From assembly GCA_964017065.1 (NCBI GenBank), contig OZ024787.1, positions 14,250,453 to 14,314,452 on the forward strand: DNA of 64,000 nt, in the 5' to 3' direction. The notes beneath the pieces were generated by a model. The model was not told the origin of the DNA. It was given only the letters and a program-made list of their open reading frames with translations, and did not search any database. Numbering within the stretch: position 1 is the stretch's first letter; every line of letters starts with the position of its first letter. Positions 48,642 to 59,776 of this stretch are shown in pieces. Origin of the DNA: Haliclona indistincta (lineage: Eukaryota > Porifera > Demospongiae > Haplosclerida > Chalinidae). A program made the position numbers and the translations under genes.

Positions 48642-49539
48642 CGGTACGACGGTACGGGCTCAAATGCGGACCGGACCGGACCGCGCGGACCAGCTCACGT
48701 GATCATTGGCCAGCGGCGCGCGGCAAAGTTTGCGCCTAGCCGTGCTGCTACTGGCCTACTGCGTGCTGAGGACCATGGTGACATCACAGTTTCAATAAGT
48801 GTATGCACTAATAATTATTATTAACAATCATTGATGTCAGCTTCTGAAGTTAGATATTCAACAAGCCAGGTACTGTAGCAGTCAGTGCTGTTGTAACGCA
48901 AGGCAGCAGTATAGCAACACTAAGTAACAGTGTTATAGCACAAAGCAACAGTACTGAGATCATGCCAAAGATCATCTCTGGTCTTAACAGTGCAGCAGCT
49001 ACACTGAGCTCACTATCTGTTGCAGTCCACACTCACACTCTAAGCTCATGTGCAGCCTGACGGTGGACAACTTTCTGCATGACCATTCACGTTGCAGGCT
49101 TGCTATTATTGGTGATGGCAACTGCCTGTTTTGACGTTTCTATTTCATCTTGGTGCATGTATGAACAGAAGAAAATCACCAATCTGTAAGAGCATTCATT
49201 GTTCATGGATCAGTGTTATTGAGAAGAACCCCAGACCTTTCGTTCCATTGTGCCACTCATCTACTGTAGTGAAACGTGTTGACAGAATGAAGAAAAACTA
49301 CACTTGGGGAACAGATGTTGAGATCTGCTGAATTAAGTGTCTGCACTCCTGTGTTACTTATTTGACTTATGCTTACTTGACACACAAAAGGAACAAAGAC
49401 AGATAACCAAAGAAATGTAAACAGTAAAGTCAATGGAAATAATAATAAAAAAGCACCAAAGATGCAGATGCCTCGATGCAGTAGCATGTATGCTAGCATG
49501 CAATTAGCAGATGTATAATTACGACAGCACGCATGCATG

Positions 49540-49772
49540 CAGTAGATCTATGGAAGCATCGAAACAGTATCATGGAAGCATGTAAGCAGCAGAACTATGG
49601 AACCATGCAAACAGCAGAACCATCATGGTAGCATGCAAGCAGCAGAACCATGGAAGCATGCAAACAGCAGAACCATCATGGTAGCATGCAAGCAGCAGAA
49701 CTAAGCATGCAAAAACAGCAGAACTATGGAAGCATGCAAACAGCAGAACTATGGAAGCATGCAAGCAGCAGA
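49540..49772. repeat. Short-unit minisatellite (gcatgcaa/gcagcagaac)
   Basis: Repeats of about 24-34 bases built from ggaagcatgcaaacagcaga and accatcatggta, roughly eight units with indels. Situated between the inner inverted pair of the foldback complex. Confidence 0.8.
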
Positions 49773-50446
49773 TCACGAACTGCCATCACGTGACGTGTCG
49801 TCCGCTCTGCAATACGACCGGCTCAGCTCACGAGCAGGCTGTCCAACGGCCAATGATCACGTGAGCTGGTCCGCGCGGTCCGGTCCGCATTTGAGCCCGT
49901 ACCGGTACGACTCGTTATTTCCCTCGGGAAAGGGCTAGCGCTCTCGTAAAGTCTCGGAAGCACCCTCGGCGCTTCCTCGACTTCACTTGAGCGCGCCATT
50001 TCCCGCGAGATATAACGGGTCATATATCCCGCTAACGCGGGATATGACCTACACTTATACCATACTAAGACTATTCTGACCAATCAGATTGCGCTATTTG
50101 AGGGATATAACGGGTCATATTTCCCTCCGCGTCACGTGCCCAAGATCAGAACAGCCTTTAGCATGGTACAAGTAAGTTATATCACATGTTGGCGGGACGT
50201 ACGACCCGTTATATCCCTCGGGAAAGGGCTAGCGCTCTCGTGAAGTCTCGAAAGCGCCTCGGGCTTCGCCCTCGGCGCTTCCTCGACTTCACTTGAGCGC
50301 GCCCTTTCCCGCGGGATATAACGGGTCATATTTCCCGCTAACGCGGGATATAACCTACACATAATGACCGAGTACCCTTAAAACACATCATTATTATTGT
50401 TTATTAACCTGTTGTTCATTTTTATACTATTTAGTCTGAGGATACA

Positions 50447-53400
50447 ATGAGAAATGGAAGAAGACAGAAAGTCATGGTATGCATGCACTATAATTATTAT
50501 TAATTTTGATGTTACAATAACTTTACAATGAAAGGAATGGATGGTGGCTCATTATCCTACGTTTGCTGAAGAGATCAAAGCTACAGAAACTGTTGATTCT
50601 TTTCATCTTGCTGAGGAGAACAAAAAAGAATTTCCACATCATGATGTAAGATATAATTATAATACATGAGTAGCGATGTGCGTGGGCATGGTCATGCGGC
50701 CGGAAATGTCTCCACCTTTTTCAATTCAAAAAGGGGAAATTGTCTTGCGCAGCGTCTGAGTGCCGTTTCAGTGGCTAAAAACCACCCAAAGATACGCTGA
50801 TTCCAACTAATTATGAAATTTAAGCGGACAATTCTTGGAAACAATGCTGTTTTGCTATGATCAATCAGTGCTAGATCAAAAAACAGAGCACTGAATTTGG
50901 TGTTCAAAAAATTGTTTTCATAGTCAAACAATTTGCAATGTTAGTTAAACTTGGAGAATGCCTCTGACAAGCACTTACAAAGATATTAGTGACAGTTTAC
51001 GTAAGTGCAAACGTGCTCCAAAGTCGCGCACAGCTGGAGTGTCATGCTAACTGGCCTGTTCGCCATGTACTGTAACAGCCAAATAGCTGGTCGAGCGTCC
51101 GTTATAGCCATTGTCGTGAATCTGACTGGCCCTAGTTTGCTTCAATAAGTATGCCGAACAGGTCAGTGTACCCCAGGCTGTCGTGTCATACTCAAGATTA
51201 CTGTTTTGCAAATATGCTACGAAGTGCGCAACAGCGCCGCTGTAACCAGGAAGCCGGCTTTGTAGTGTAAATTAGTGGAGAACAAAAATTAATCACACAG
51301 TAACCGCCACAAAACCCGTTGTAACTCAGCCATTTTAGCACCGATTATAACGAAATTTAGATTTTTGTGCTGATAATGAAGGTTAGCAAAAGACACCTGA
51401 AACAACTAGTAATTGATTCAGACAGTTAATACTTTTTAGTGCACATCGCTAACATGAGTAATAATTGCGCGCGCGTAGCACTGGGCTACGTCACCAGCCA
51501 CGCCTCCCTTGGTGGGCAGAAGAGTGAAAAATGTAAGGCAAATCGACTTTGAGTGATTATATTTCATCTCTAGAGCCACAACCGAAACAGAGGTATTCAG
51601 AGAATCTTGCCTTTGTTCCGACCGAGCCATTTTTGACACAATTGGTGCAATCATGCACACAGCAACTCGTAACCACGCGGGTTAGGTCTGTATTGTACAG
51701 GCTCTTGCACCACGAAGAAAAAAGCGGAAGCAGTCTTTAACGAGTGGATGTTTAATACACTTGAGTAGCAGTGAATTTGATTGGTCAGCAACTAATTCCG
51801 CTTTTAGCTTCGTGATGCAAGGTCTCTGCAAAGTCCGGTAGAACTGACAGCTTGCCCACCAAACTATAGGCGTAACATATATTATGTGAAATACGTACCG
51901 CCCAATTTGCCCAATTTATATGCTAATAAATACTTTTGTAACCATGTATTAAAAGTGGTGCACCACCACATGTGTAAGTAATTCATAATTATACATAATT
52001 TTTATAGGTTCTCAAAGTTACGAATGTGATAGCTAGCAAGTTATTGAGCTGTCATAAATCACCGAAAAGGCAGGAATACTTCAAGTCCATGTTTATGTGT
52101 GTGACTCCTGAATCACTGACACCATTAGCAGTTTCCATGTATCAAAAGTTTGAGAAGACGTGTCATAAGAACTTGAATCTGGTGTTTGAATATGAAGATG
52201 AGAAGAAGCTAGGTATATTCAATTGCTCACTATTAGGGAAATGTGTCCCTACTAGGAATGAACCACAGCTACAACACAATGTATTCAGTTTAAATGCTGA
52301 TATTTCACCTAGCGGTGAATTTGTACATCCAAAGACATTTAGATCTGGGCTGTTATTTCTCTGGCGTTGCCCCATGCATCCTCACAACTTAGCCATAAGA
52401 TTGCTCGAAAGTGTTACTAAAGTGACGAACCTGGAAACAGGGAAAATCGAATTTTGTCTCTTTACTTCCTCCCTCCCTCCCTCTCGACCTCCCTCCCCTC
52501 CCTCGACCCCTCTCTCCCCTCCTCCCCAAAACATATGAAAACTCAATGGGGGAAAAGAAAAAAGGACAAAACAAGAAAATTTAGAAGATTTCTAATGAAA
52601 TCAGTAGGTAGGGATGGTAGATTAGCAATGAGGAAATCTGCCATTGGTCAACAATGTAAAGCAACAAGGAGATACTAGATAACTTGGAATGGTAACATGA
52701 CTGAATGGCTAATGAACCATGCATCCCTACATCAGTGGCTGTACATGAACTTCATGGCAGGCTAATGGTCAAAGTCTGTACAGCAGCCACTGATGTAGGG
52801 ATGCTTGGTCTATTAGCCAGTCAACCATGTTAACATTCCGTGTTACCTAGTACTTTCTTGTTGCTTTACATTGTGGACCAGTGGCAGATTTCCTCATTGC
52901 TAATCTGCATCCCTACATCCTTTTGATTTCATTAGAAATCTTTTTTTTAATTATACCAACGTTACGTATAAGAATGACTTAATATTAATTTGGACAGGTT
53001 ACACAACTTTGCATTTGCCTGTTTGTGAGAGGACTGCTGAGTGATGATGCTAAAGAGATGTGTAGAAATAGCAAGCATAAGGTGCATATTAATTTTTAGA
53101 ACTAAAGTGTCTCAGGAACGATGACCTCATTCGATAATTTCAGGAAGTTAAAACACTAGTAGATGAAATGGCGAAGAAACAAGTCAAAGTAAGTATTATG
53201 TATAAATTATAAATTTAGGTAACCATTTGAAAACTTTCCAAGGATGTTCCCGAGCAATTGCTTGCAGCTTGTAAAAGAGCTGAAGAGTTGGAAAACTCAT
53301 TTTATTGTGCATATCGAGGTTGGAGAGAAATTCCACAAACTGATGTAAGCCAATTATTCCATTATAATTGTTATAATACGAGTATATGTGCAGGCTGAAT

Positions 53401-56400
53401 GCATTACTGAAGCAATGATTGGTGAAGACTTTATGGGAACTGATGAGGAGTGGGAAAAATTTTTGGAATCATTGAGTTTTCCATTAAAGTATCACGAATT
53501 AGTTCCACTGGCAGTTAAAATGTTTGAGAAGTACCAGAACTTATGTAGAGACAATCTTGAGTTGTTAATATGTCAAGGCTGGAACGTAAGTGAATGGAGC
53601 TTTGATGATTTCTAGTGATATTTGAAACTAAAATTATTACAGACAAAATTTCTTGTAAGGGTGTTACTCAGACGAGGCCTAATGACCAAAGAAGAAATTG
53701 ATGATAACTTCCAGGTTAAAGGTTAAATTTTTAGACAATTACATGAATATCTGACTCCTGCACAGAATCTTAAATTGTTGGTTGATGAAAGAGGGACTAA
53801 ACAAGAACTAGTAAACATCTTTGTTCTGTTGCTTACAAAATAATGTATTATTTATTAATAATTATTTTAGAAAAGTAGATTCGAGCAACATGATTTGAGT
53901 GAATTCTTTGATACAATATGGGACTCTGATGAGATGCCAACTAGCTGTGCTTACGATATACTGAATTACCACCAATGTGAACTGCCTTATGATGATGTAA
54001 GTGCACACAAATTAAACCTGCAGTATGTAATGCTAGTATACATAGCATGTACCTTGATTACATTGTTCAGGCAGATGCAATCTCTAACCTGATGGTACCA
54101 TCTTTGAACAAAGATGAACAGCATAGAAAAGTTTATCTGAGAACAATAAACAAGCTCTCACATCAAAAAGATGTCTGGATGATGATGGGTCATGATGACG
54201 GTATTATCAAAATTTTATTTCAGCTGTCATGATGTCACACGTTGCATACCTACAGTGAAATTAATAATAAATGCTCCTGAAAACGATTCTATAATTGGAG
54301 AGTATATCAATGTTACTGCCATCATGTGTCATCGATATATGGACCGGTTCCCAGCTGAAAGGTATACCGAGTTAGAAGAATGCTTTGACCTTCAGTACAT
54401 GGTCAGTATAGGTATGATTATATAAAGTCAACATGAGCAATCTTGTTTTATAATAGTACCTATACATCGTGAAGATATTATGGGAGTGGAATGTGCTCAG
54501 TGAGGTAGCTGTCAGTTTTCATGTCCAATCTATTTTGTGTGAACAAAGAGATGAGTTCACCATTTCCCATGGCCTTATACCTCTCCTGGAGTCTTTGGTA
54601 TAAATAATACGATGTTATCTGTACTAAAATGATACTATAACAGCCCACCACAGTGTACATACCTGCATTTGTCAGTTCTGAAGCTAGTAATTTCTCAGAG
54701 AGTATTTGGATTCAGTCACCTCATGATTTTGATAAAAGCTTCATGAAACTTCTCATTAATGGGGCTATAAAGAGAGAAGAGCAGCCTCATCGAGATATAC
54801 ATGAAGCACAATATCAAGTTTTGGTAAAAGCTATTGGAAATCAAAAATCAAATGCCATGAAGGTATAGATTAAGCACAACTATGTCAATATAGAGCTGTC
54901 AATGTATATTGTTGGTATCTGCTTGTATAGGTTGAGCTCATACTGAATGTACTACCTCAAATATCAAACCGAGATTATTACCTGTTGAATGACTCAGTTC
55001 CACCTATATATCTATTAGCTGCTCGCAGAGGTCTAAAGTTTGCCAATGTTGCTTTCAGACTTTTAGAAATTCTTGAGACATATTTTGACCGTTCTGATCG
55101 ATCAATTGACGACTATGCGAGTACAAGAGTTAAAAAACTGATACAAGATGAGGATGAGAAAACTGATGACTGTACAGTAAGTTAATAGCAATAATTATGT
55201 ATTACTGTAAACCATAAATTTTTTTTATTTTAGGTGAGGAATATTATTCATAAAAAATTGATGATTGAGTGTGAGACAACTACATTCAGTGATACTGAAA
55301 AAGCAGACTTTATGAAATGGTGCTCGAGTTATAAAGGCAATGGTAGTCGTTCACTCACTGCAATTATGCTATGGAGATGTTATTCTCACCTTCTGACATT
55401 GGTTGATGTGGTAAGATGACTTTGTTCATCGAGTATGCTAGTTCATGTTCTACCTATTGTTATATAGCTATCTGATTCAGTAAGTGAAGAGGTTCCATTT
55501 GCTTTACTTAAAGAATGCAGCATTAACCTCGACACTGAGACTGAACAAGTCAAAAATTTTCTCCATGTTGCTGCTGAAAAGGGTTACACCAAAGTAGTTG
55601 ACCTAGCACTGAAAAGAGATTATACCAAGCTGTTAAAATGCACCAATGATAATGAGAAAGGAGAGCTACCAGTGCAAGCTGCCTTGCGTAAAAAAGAATA
55701 TGGCATCGCAGCCGTGATGCTACAAGCAATGAATGCCTGCTAGTTAGTGTATACAATGTGTATGTCTTTTAATCACCATACATGTATACTGCAGCACACT
55801 GTGTCTTACTGAATCCAGTGAATATGGTGATACCACTTCTAATCCAGATACCTCTTGTCCAAGGGTCAATTTTAGACTTCTATTGCGGCAACTGACCGTA
55901 GAAAACCCAACAGGGAATACGCAAAAATCTCTGTGTCGAAGATTATTTGATAAGTCTGTTTCATGTATAAAGGAGAAAGGCCTTGCCAAAAATGAAGATG
56001 TGAGCTAATGATTAATAATGCTTTCTAATAATTAATTCTTATAAACTACCAGTCCAGTTATAATAATATTATACTTCATCTTTAACAGGTTCAGAAGTGT
56101 GTAATGTCTATTTTAGACTCTACAGTGGATCACAGAGAGTGCTTGTATCATCATGAAGTGTTCGAGGTTGATGATAAAGGAAACTCACCTGACAGCTTAA
56201 ATTTTAATTGTTCCTCTGAGCATAGCATTGAATTGATAATGAGACAAAAGAAGCATTGTCAGGTAAGTACTCAAAACAAATTAAACAATGTGACACTAAC
56301 AACAATTAATATGACACTATATCAAGGATATCATTGATCATGAAAGTTTTCAATCCCTTGTCAAAAGTAAATGGAATTTCTATGGTCGGATTTTATTTTG

Positions 56401-58264
56401 GTAAGTATACACAATTATTTCTCTAGTAGTATAAAATTGTCTACATGATATTTTCTACATAATTATTATAGGATTAAATTTGTGACATATTTGGTCTTCC
56501 TGGTATTTCTCACAACAGCACTTTCTCTTGGTGCTGCCAGAGCCGGCGGTCCATCTGAGTATAACCAGCCAATTGATTGGTTCAGACTTTTCTGTGAGAT
56601 TGTGGTCTTGTTGCTGATAATAGCGGACATTCTAATTGAAATTAATCAATTTTAGTGAGGGAAACATGCATTATCGCTTTAATTATAGTATTTATTGTTG
56701 ATTTTATTTATAGCCATAGTGCACGTTACAGTTCATGGAGAGTGTATTTTAACGATTGGACTAACTGGCTTGATGATCTTGCCATTTTGACTACACTATT
56801 GGTTATACCATTTCGAATTACCAATCTTGACATACAGTGGGTGTTTGTGGCTCTGGCATACATTTTTCACTGTTTAAGAATATTCAAGTATGCTGTCATA
56901 TATACGTAAGTAAAGTCATGCATGAAGAAGATAATAATATTTTTAACTTGGGCTCTCTTGATTAGACCATTTGCTGTTTATGTGGAGACACTTATTCAAA
57001 TACTCAGAAGAGACATTTTACAGTTCTTGGCAGTATTCGCAGTTTTAACAGTTTCATTTGGCGGTGGGTTGTACTTTTCCCTACGAGCAGACACTTGCAG
57101 ACTAGCTGATCAAACGACAACTGATGAAGCTCAATTTAACTTCATTCCTGTGATCAACAGCAGTCTCTGTCTCTACCCAGATGAAACAAGGTAATGTGTA
57201 TGTATACAGGACAAAGTGCTTCAAAGTGTTGATGTACATACAGTCAAATATATCTATCATGGCTGACTGGACTTCGTCTGCTTATTGAGGGAAATGTGAT
57301 AGATCAGTACATATTTGGTGATAGAAAATTTTGGCGAGTTGCTTAATATCAGAATAATCATAATGTTTATTATTTGCCTTTCAGGTGGTTTAGTTTGATA
57401 ATCTACATGGCATTCCTGTTTTCGGTGACAGTTATTTTGCTCAACCTGCTCATTGCTCAGTCCAACAAGAGCTATGAAGAGATTACAAAGACTGCTAGAA
57501 TGTCAGTCACTCCTGAAAGAGCCAAGATTCTTGTTGAACAGTTGTCAACAGCATGGATACGATATTTTTGTGTGAGCAAGGCAATGAAGATTTTATTATA
57601 GCTCAGGATCTAATCTGGCTCGTTCCTTTTAGAATTGGCTATTGTTGGAAAGAGAAGAACGTAGAAGAAAAATGTTCATATCTGCATCAAAGCTGTATCA
57701 TAAAACAAAAAACCCATCATGCAAAAAAACCGATGATGGTATAGATTATACACTATTTATACTGCTGTTATAATTATTGCTGTATCATACATATGCAATG
57801 CAGAAAAAGTCAAAGATTTAGAAAAAATTCACAATCAGCTTTTATCATCATCTGAAGGTACATAATTATTTTATTTTAGCTTTTAAATAATAATCAATAA
57901 CTATTCAGAGCTTCGAGTGCAGGTGAGAGAGGTTAAGGCAGATATTGCAAACAGCACCAAGGAACAAGAAAATCTAAGAGAAGACATGAATAAGCAATTT
58001 AAAACCATCCAATTTGACTTGACTAGTCATGATCAGAGTAAAGTGGTTATGGAACTACGTAGTGAAGTGATAAGTCTAGCAACAGCTCTCCGTGAGCAGA
58101 CTGAGCTAGTTGTGGAGCAACGGAGACAGATGAAGGAATCATTGTAAGAATATCCAATAATACTATCATAAGATTATAGAGTAAAATGAATTATTGATGC
58201 TCTTTTTCATAGGATATCACTTCAAGAGGTGAAGGATATTCTCCAACAAGTGCTACAGAAATGA
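50447..58264 (+). CDS. Ankyrin-repeat TRP cation channel (TRPA/TRPV-like), about 25 exons
   Basis: Supported exons: 50447-50476, 50535-50645, 52008-52212, 52999-53082, 53144-53188, 53241-53344, 53394-53585, 53647-53714, 53766-53821, 53871-53997, 54072-54210, 54224-54402, 54458-54597, 54680-54862, 54932-55178, 55235-55411, 55470-55749, 55796-56000, 56090-56261, 56329-56401, 56472-56653, 56716-56906, 56967-57191, about 57244-57332, 57386-57570, 57634-57740, 57805-57857, 57909-58143, 58215-58264. The N-terminus has two copies of a helical module, then ankyrin repeats (FLHVAAEKGYTKVVDLAL; GELPVQAALRKKEYGIAAVML). The channel starts at SKWNFYGRILFW; S1 is FVTYLVFLVFLTTAL. S2-S4 include WLDDLAILTTLLVIPFRI. 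S5 is LQFLAVFAVLTVSFGGGLYF, the pore-helix exon SWLTGLRLLIEGNVIDQYIFG, and S6 IIYMAFLFSVTVILLNLLIAQ. A coiled-coil tail ends at LQQVLQK. A plasma-membrane cation channel is expected; gating stimulus unknown. Joins 52212/52999, 54210/54224 and the pore exon's 3' end are uncertain. Confidence 0.8.
52213..52985. mobile_element. Insertion-rich intron of the TRP gene with 360-bp inverted repeat
   Basis: About 52586-52943 is a foldback: agatttctaatgaaatca on the left pairs with tgatttcattagaaatct on the right, and both arms share agattagcaatgaggaaatc and gtaaagcaacaag. Left of it (52455-52540) is a CTCC-rich tract. 52212-52450 is open for about 80 codons in frame with the preceding exon, but it looks like repeat sequence and is not included in the gene. 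Confidence 0.6.
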
Positions 58265-58540
58265 AAACTTTGTGAAGACTCCTTTCTTTATAACATAGTT
58301 CCTTTGTAATCTAGTGCATGCCAAATAGTTGTATACTTAGCTATCATAATATATTATGTGCTACAAGTGTTTAGCTAGTATAAAGTGTACCAGAAAATAC
58401 ATATGATGTAGAGAATGTAATGATAGCTCTGTTGTACAAGTTGGCTGTGTATAGTATCTCTCGTGTGAACATTGTTTGTGTTAATTTATGTAAATGTGTA
58501 GAATGCTGAAAGTCTCACTTTTCTCTCTTAATATACCCCG

Positions 58541-58821
58541 TCAAGAGTTCATTACCTAAGAGTATGCAACCGTCAATATACCCCCTAGGACGGCGTTGGA
58601 CATTTTCTACGTCACAAGTTTACACAACCCAGCCAACCTCAGTCAGGCTCAGTGATGATAGCATTACCACAGAGTGATGATTATCATTACAGCTGTTGTG
58701 AATATCATTAGCATAGCAGCCCTAATGCTTTCTGCTGTATAAACTTGTGACGTAGAAAATGTCCAACGCCGTCCTAGGGGGTATATTGACGGTTGCATAC
58801 TCTTAGGTAATGTACTCTTGA
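58541..58821. mobile_element. 281-bp MITE with ~81-bp terminal inverted repeats
   Basis: The left arm begins TCAAGAGTTCATTACCTAAG and the right arm is its near-exact complement ending CTCTTGA; the inverted match is about 81 bases with only a few mismatches. CCCCG lies on both sides (58536-58540, 58822-58826). The middle 115 bases are unrelated to the arms. No ORF. Confidence 0.85.
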
Positions 58822-59043
58822 CCCCGTTTGTTTTGTAATCTTAGTTCTTACTCTTGTACATGTATTTTGCTGCTGTTGTGTTATTAATAATATTTTAGTT
58901 AACGTCTGCTCTTCTAAGATACTACAGTTGGCGACGAGGATAAACCGTGAAGAATGGCTGCAATTCATGTGAGTATTGGCCCCTTTGATAGTTCAGCAGA
59001 AGATTGGACATCTTACTCAGAGAGACGCAATATTTCATTGTAA
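58822..59043 (+). pseudogene. LTR-retrotransposon fragment: leader and gag start
   Basis: ttggcgacgaggataaacc (about 58928) resembles the leader/primer-binding region found before gag in invertebrate Ty3/gypsy elements. It is followed by an ATG at 58953 and 30 codons containing FDSSAEDWTSYSER, the usual opening of such Gag proteins, then a stop at 59043. Everything downstream is missing. Dead fragment. Confidence 0.6.
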
Positions 59044-59157
59044 TGACTCGTGATTGCAGACTGTACCCATAGTGGCTGTACCATGCATAATGATTGCATT
59101 ATTGCATACCCATTATAGTGACTGTAAGAATATTCAATTAGCTATCATTATAGATGA

Positions 59158-59420
59158 ATTATTGATGCTCTTTTCATCAGAAATCACTTCAAGAGGTAAA
59201 GGATAATGTCCAAAAAGTGCTACAGAAATGAGAACCATAGTGAAGGACTCCATTTTTCATAGTGCCTTGAAAATCTAGTGCATGCCAAAATAGTTGTATG
59301 CTTAGCTATATTATATGTGCTACATGTGCTTAGGTAGTATAAAGTGTACCAGAAAATGCATAATGATACGATTTAGAGAATGTTATGATAGCTCTGTTGT
59401 ACAAGTAGGCTGTATATATT
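59158..59420 (+). pseudogene. Duplicated last exon and 3' UTR of the TRP gene
   Basis: Aligns with 58195-58455: the terminal exon (SLQEVKD..., ending VLQK-stop) and about 200 bases of 3' UTR. The acceptor region is changed from cataggatatc to catcagaaatc, which still leaves an AG. Two residues differ. It could serve as an alternative last exon, but it is separated from the gene by two mobile elements; more likely a relic of a tandem duplication. Confidence 0.75.
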
Positions 59421-59776
59421 CATAAAATGTCTTTACATGCATTTGGCTTGGATTGATAAGAACTTTTATACACTCTTGATAACAGTGCACAGAAAATCAA
59501 CTCCAAAAGTAGCTATAATTATCTTGCGATGTTTCAAACACCATATTTTATTGCGTTAAAAAATGAAATGGTGATATAGCTGATATATATATACCCACCC
59601 TGCCTGCAATCACGGCTAGACTGACAGCTATAGGACTGGAAATGAACGCCGGACTGCAGCATGCATGGTCGTGGCACCATCTTGCTGTGCAGTCCATAAT
59701 GTTCCCAAGCTACTGAGATAGACAGCAGTCCGATCAATAAAATATTTTTTATGATCACCTGTTCAAAATTAATTTT

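Larger units (their letters stand above)
48253..50362. repeat. Nested foldback complex with outer inverted ends
   Basis: The outer ends gtgtaggttatatctcacgt (48253) and cgcgggatataacctacac (about 50344-50362) are inverted repeats continuing inward through the gcgctagccctttcccg blocks. Decayed 9-base flanks cctaatgag / cataatgac agree at 7 of 9. Inside, 48645-48710 and 49848-49905 form a second inverted pair (containing accagctcacgtgatcattg / caatgatcacgtgagctggt). Further partial copies of the cgggtcatatttcccgctaa block occur at 50010-50040. It is a stack of related palindromic elements. Confidence 0.7.
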
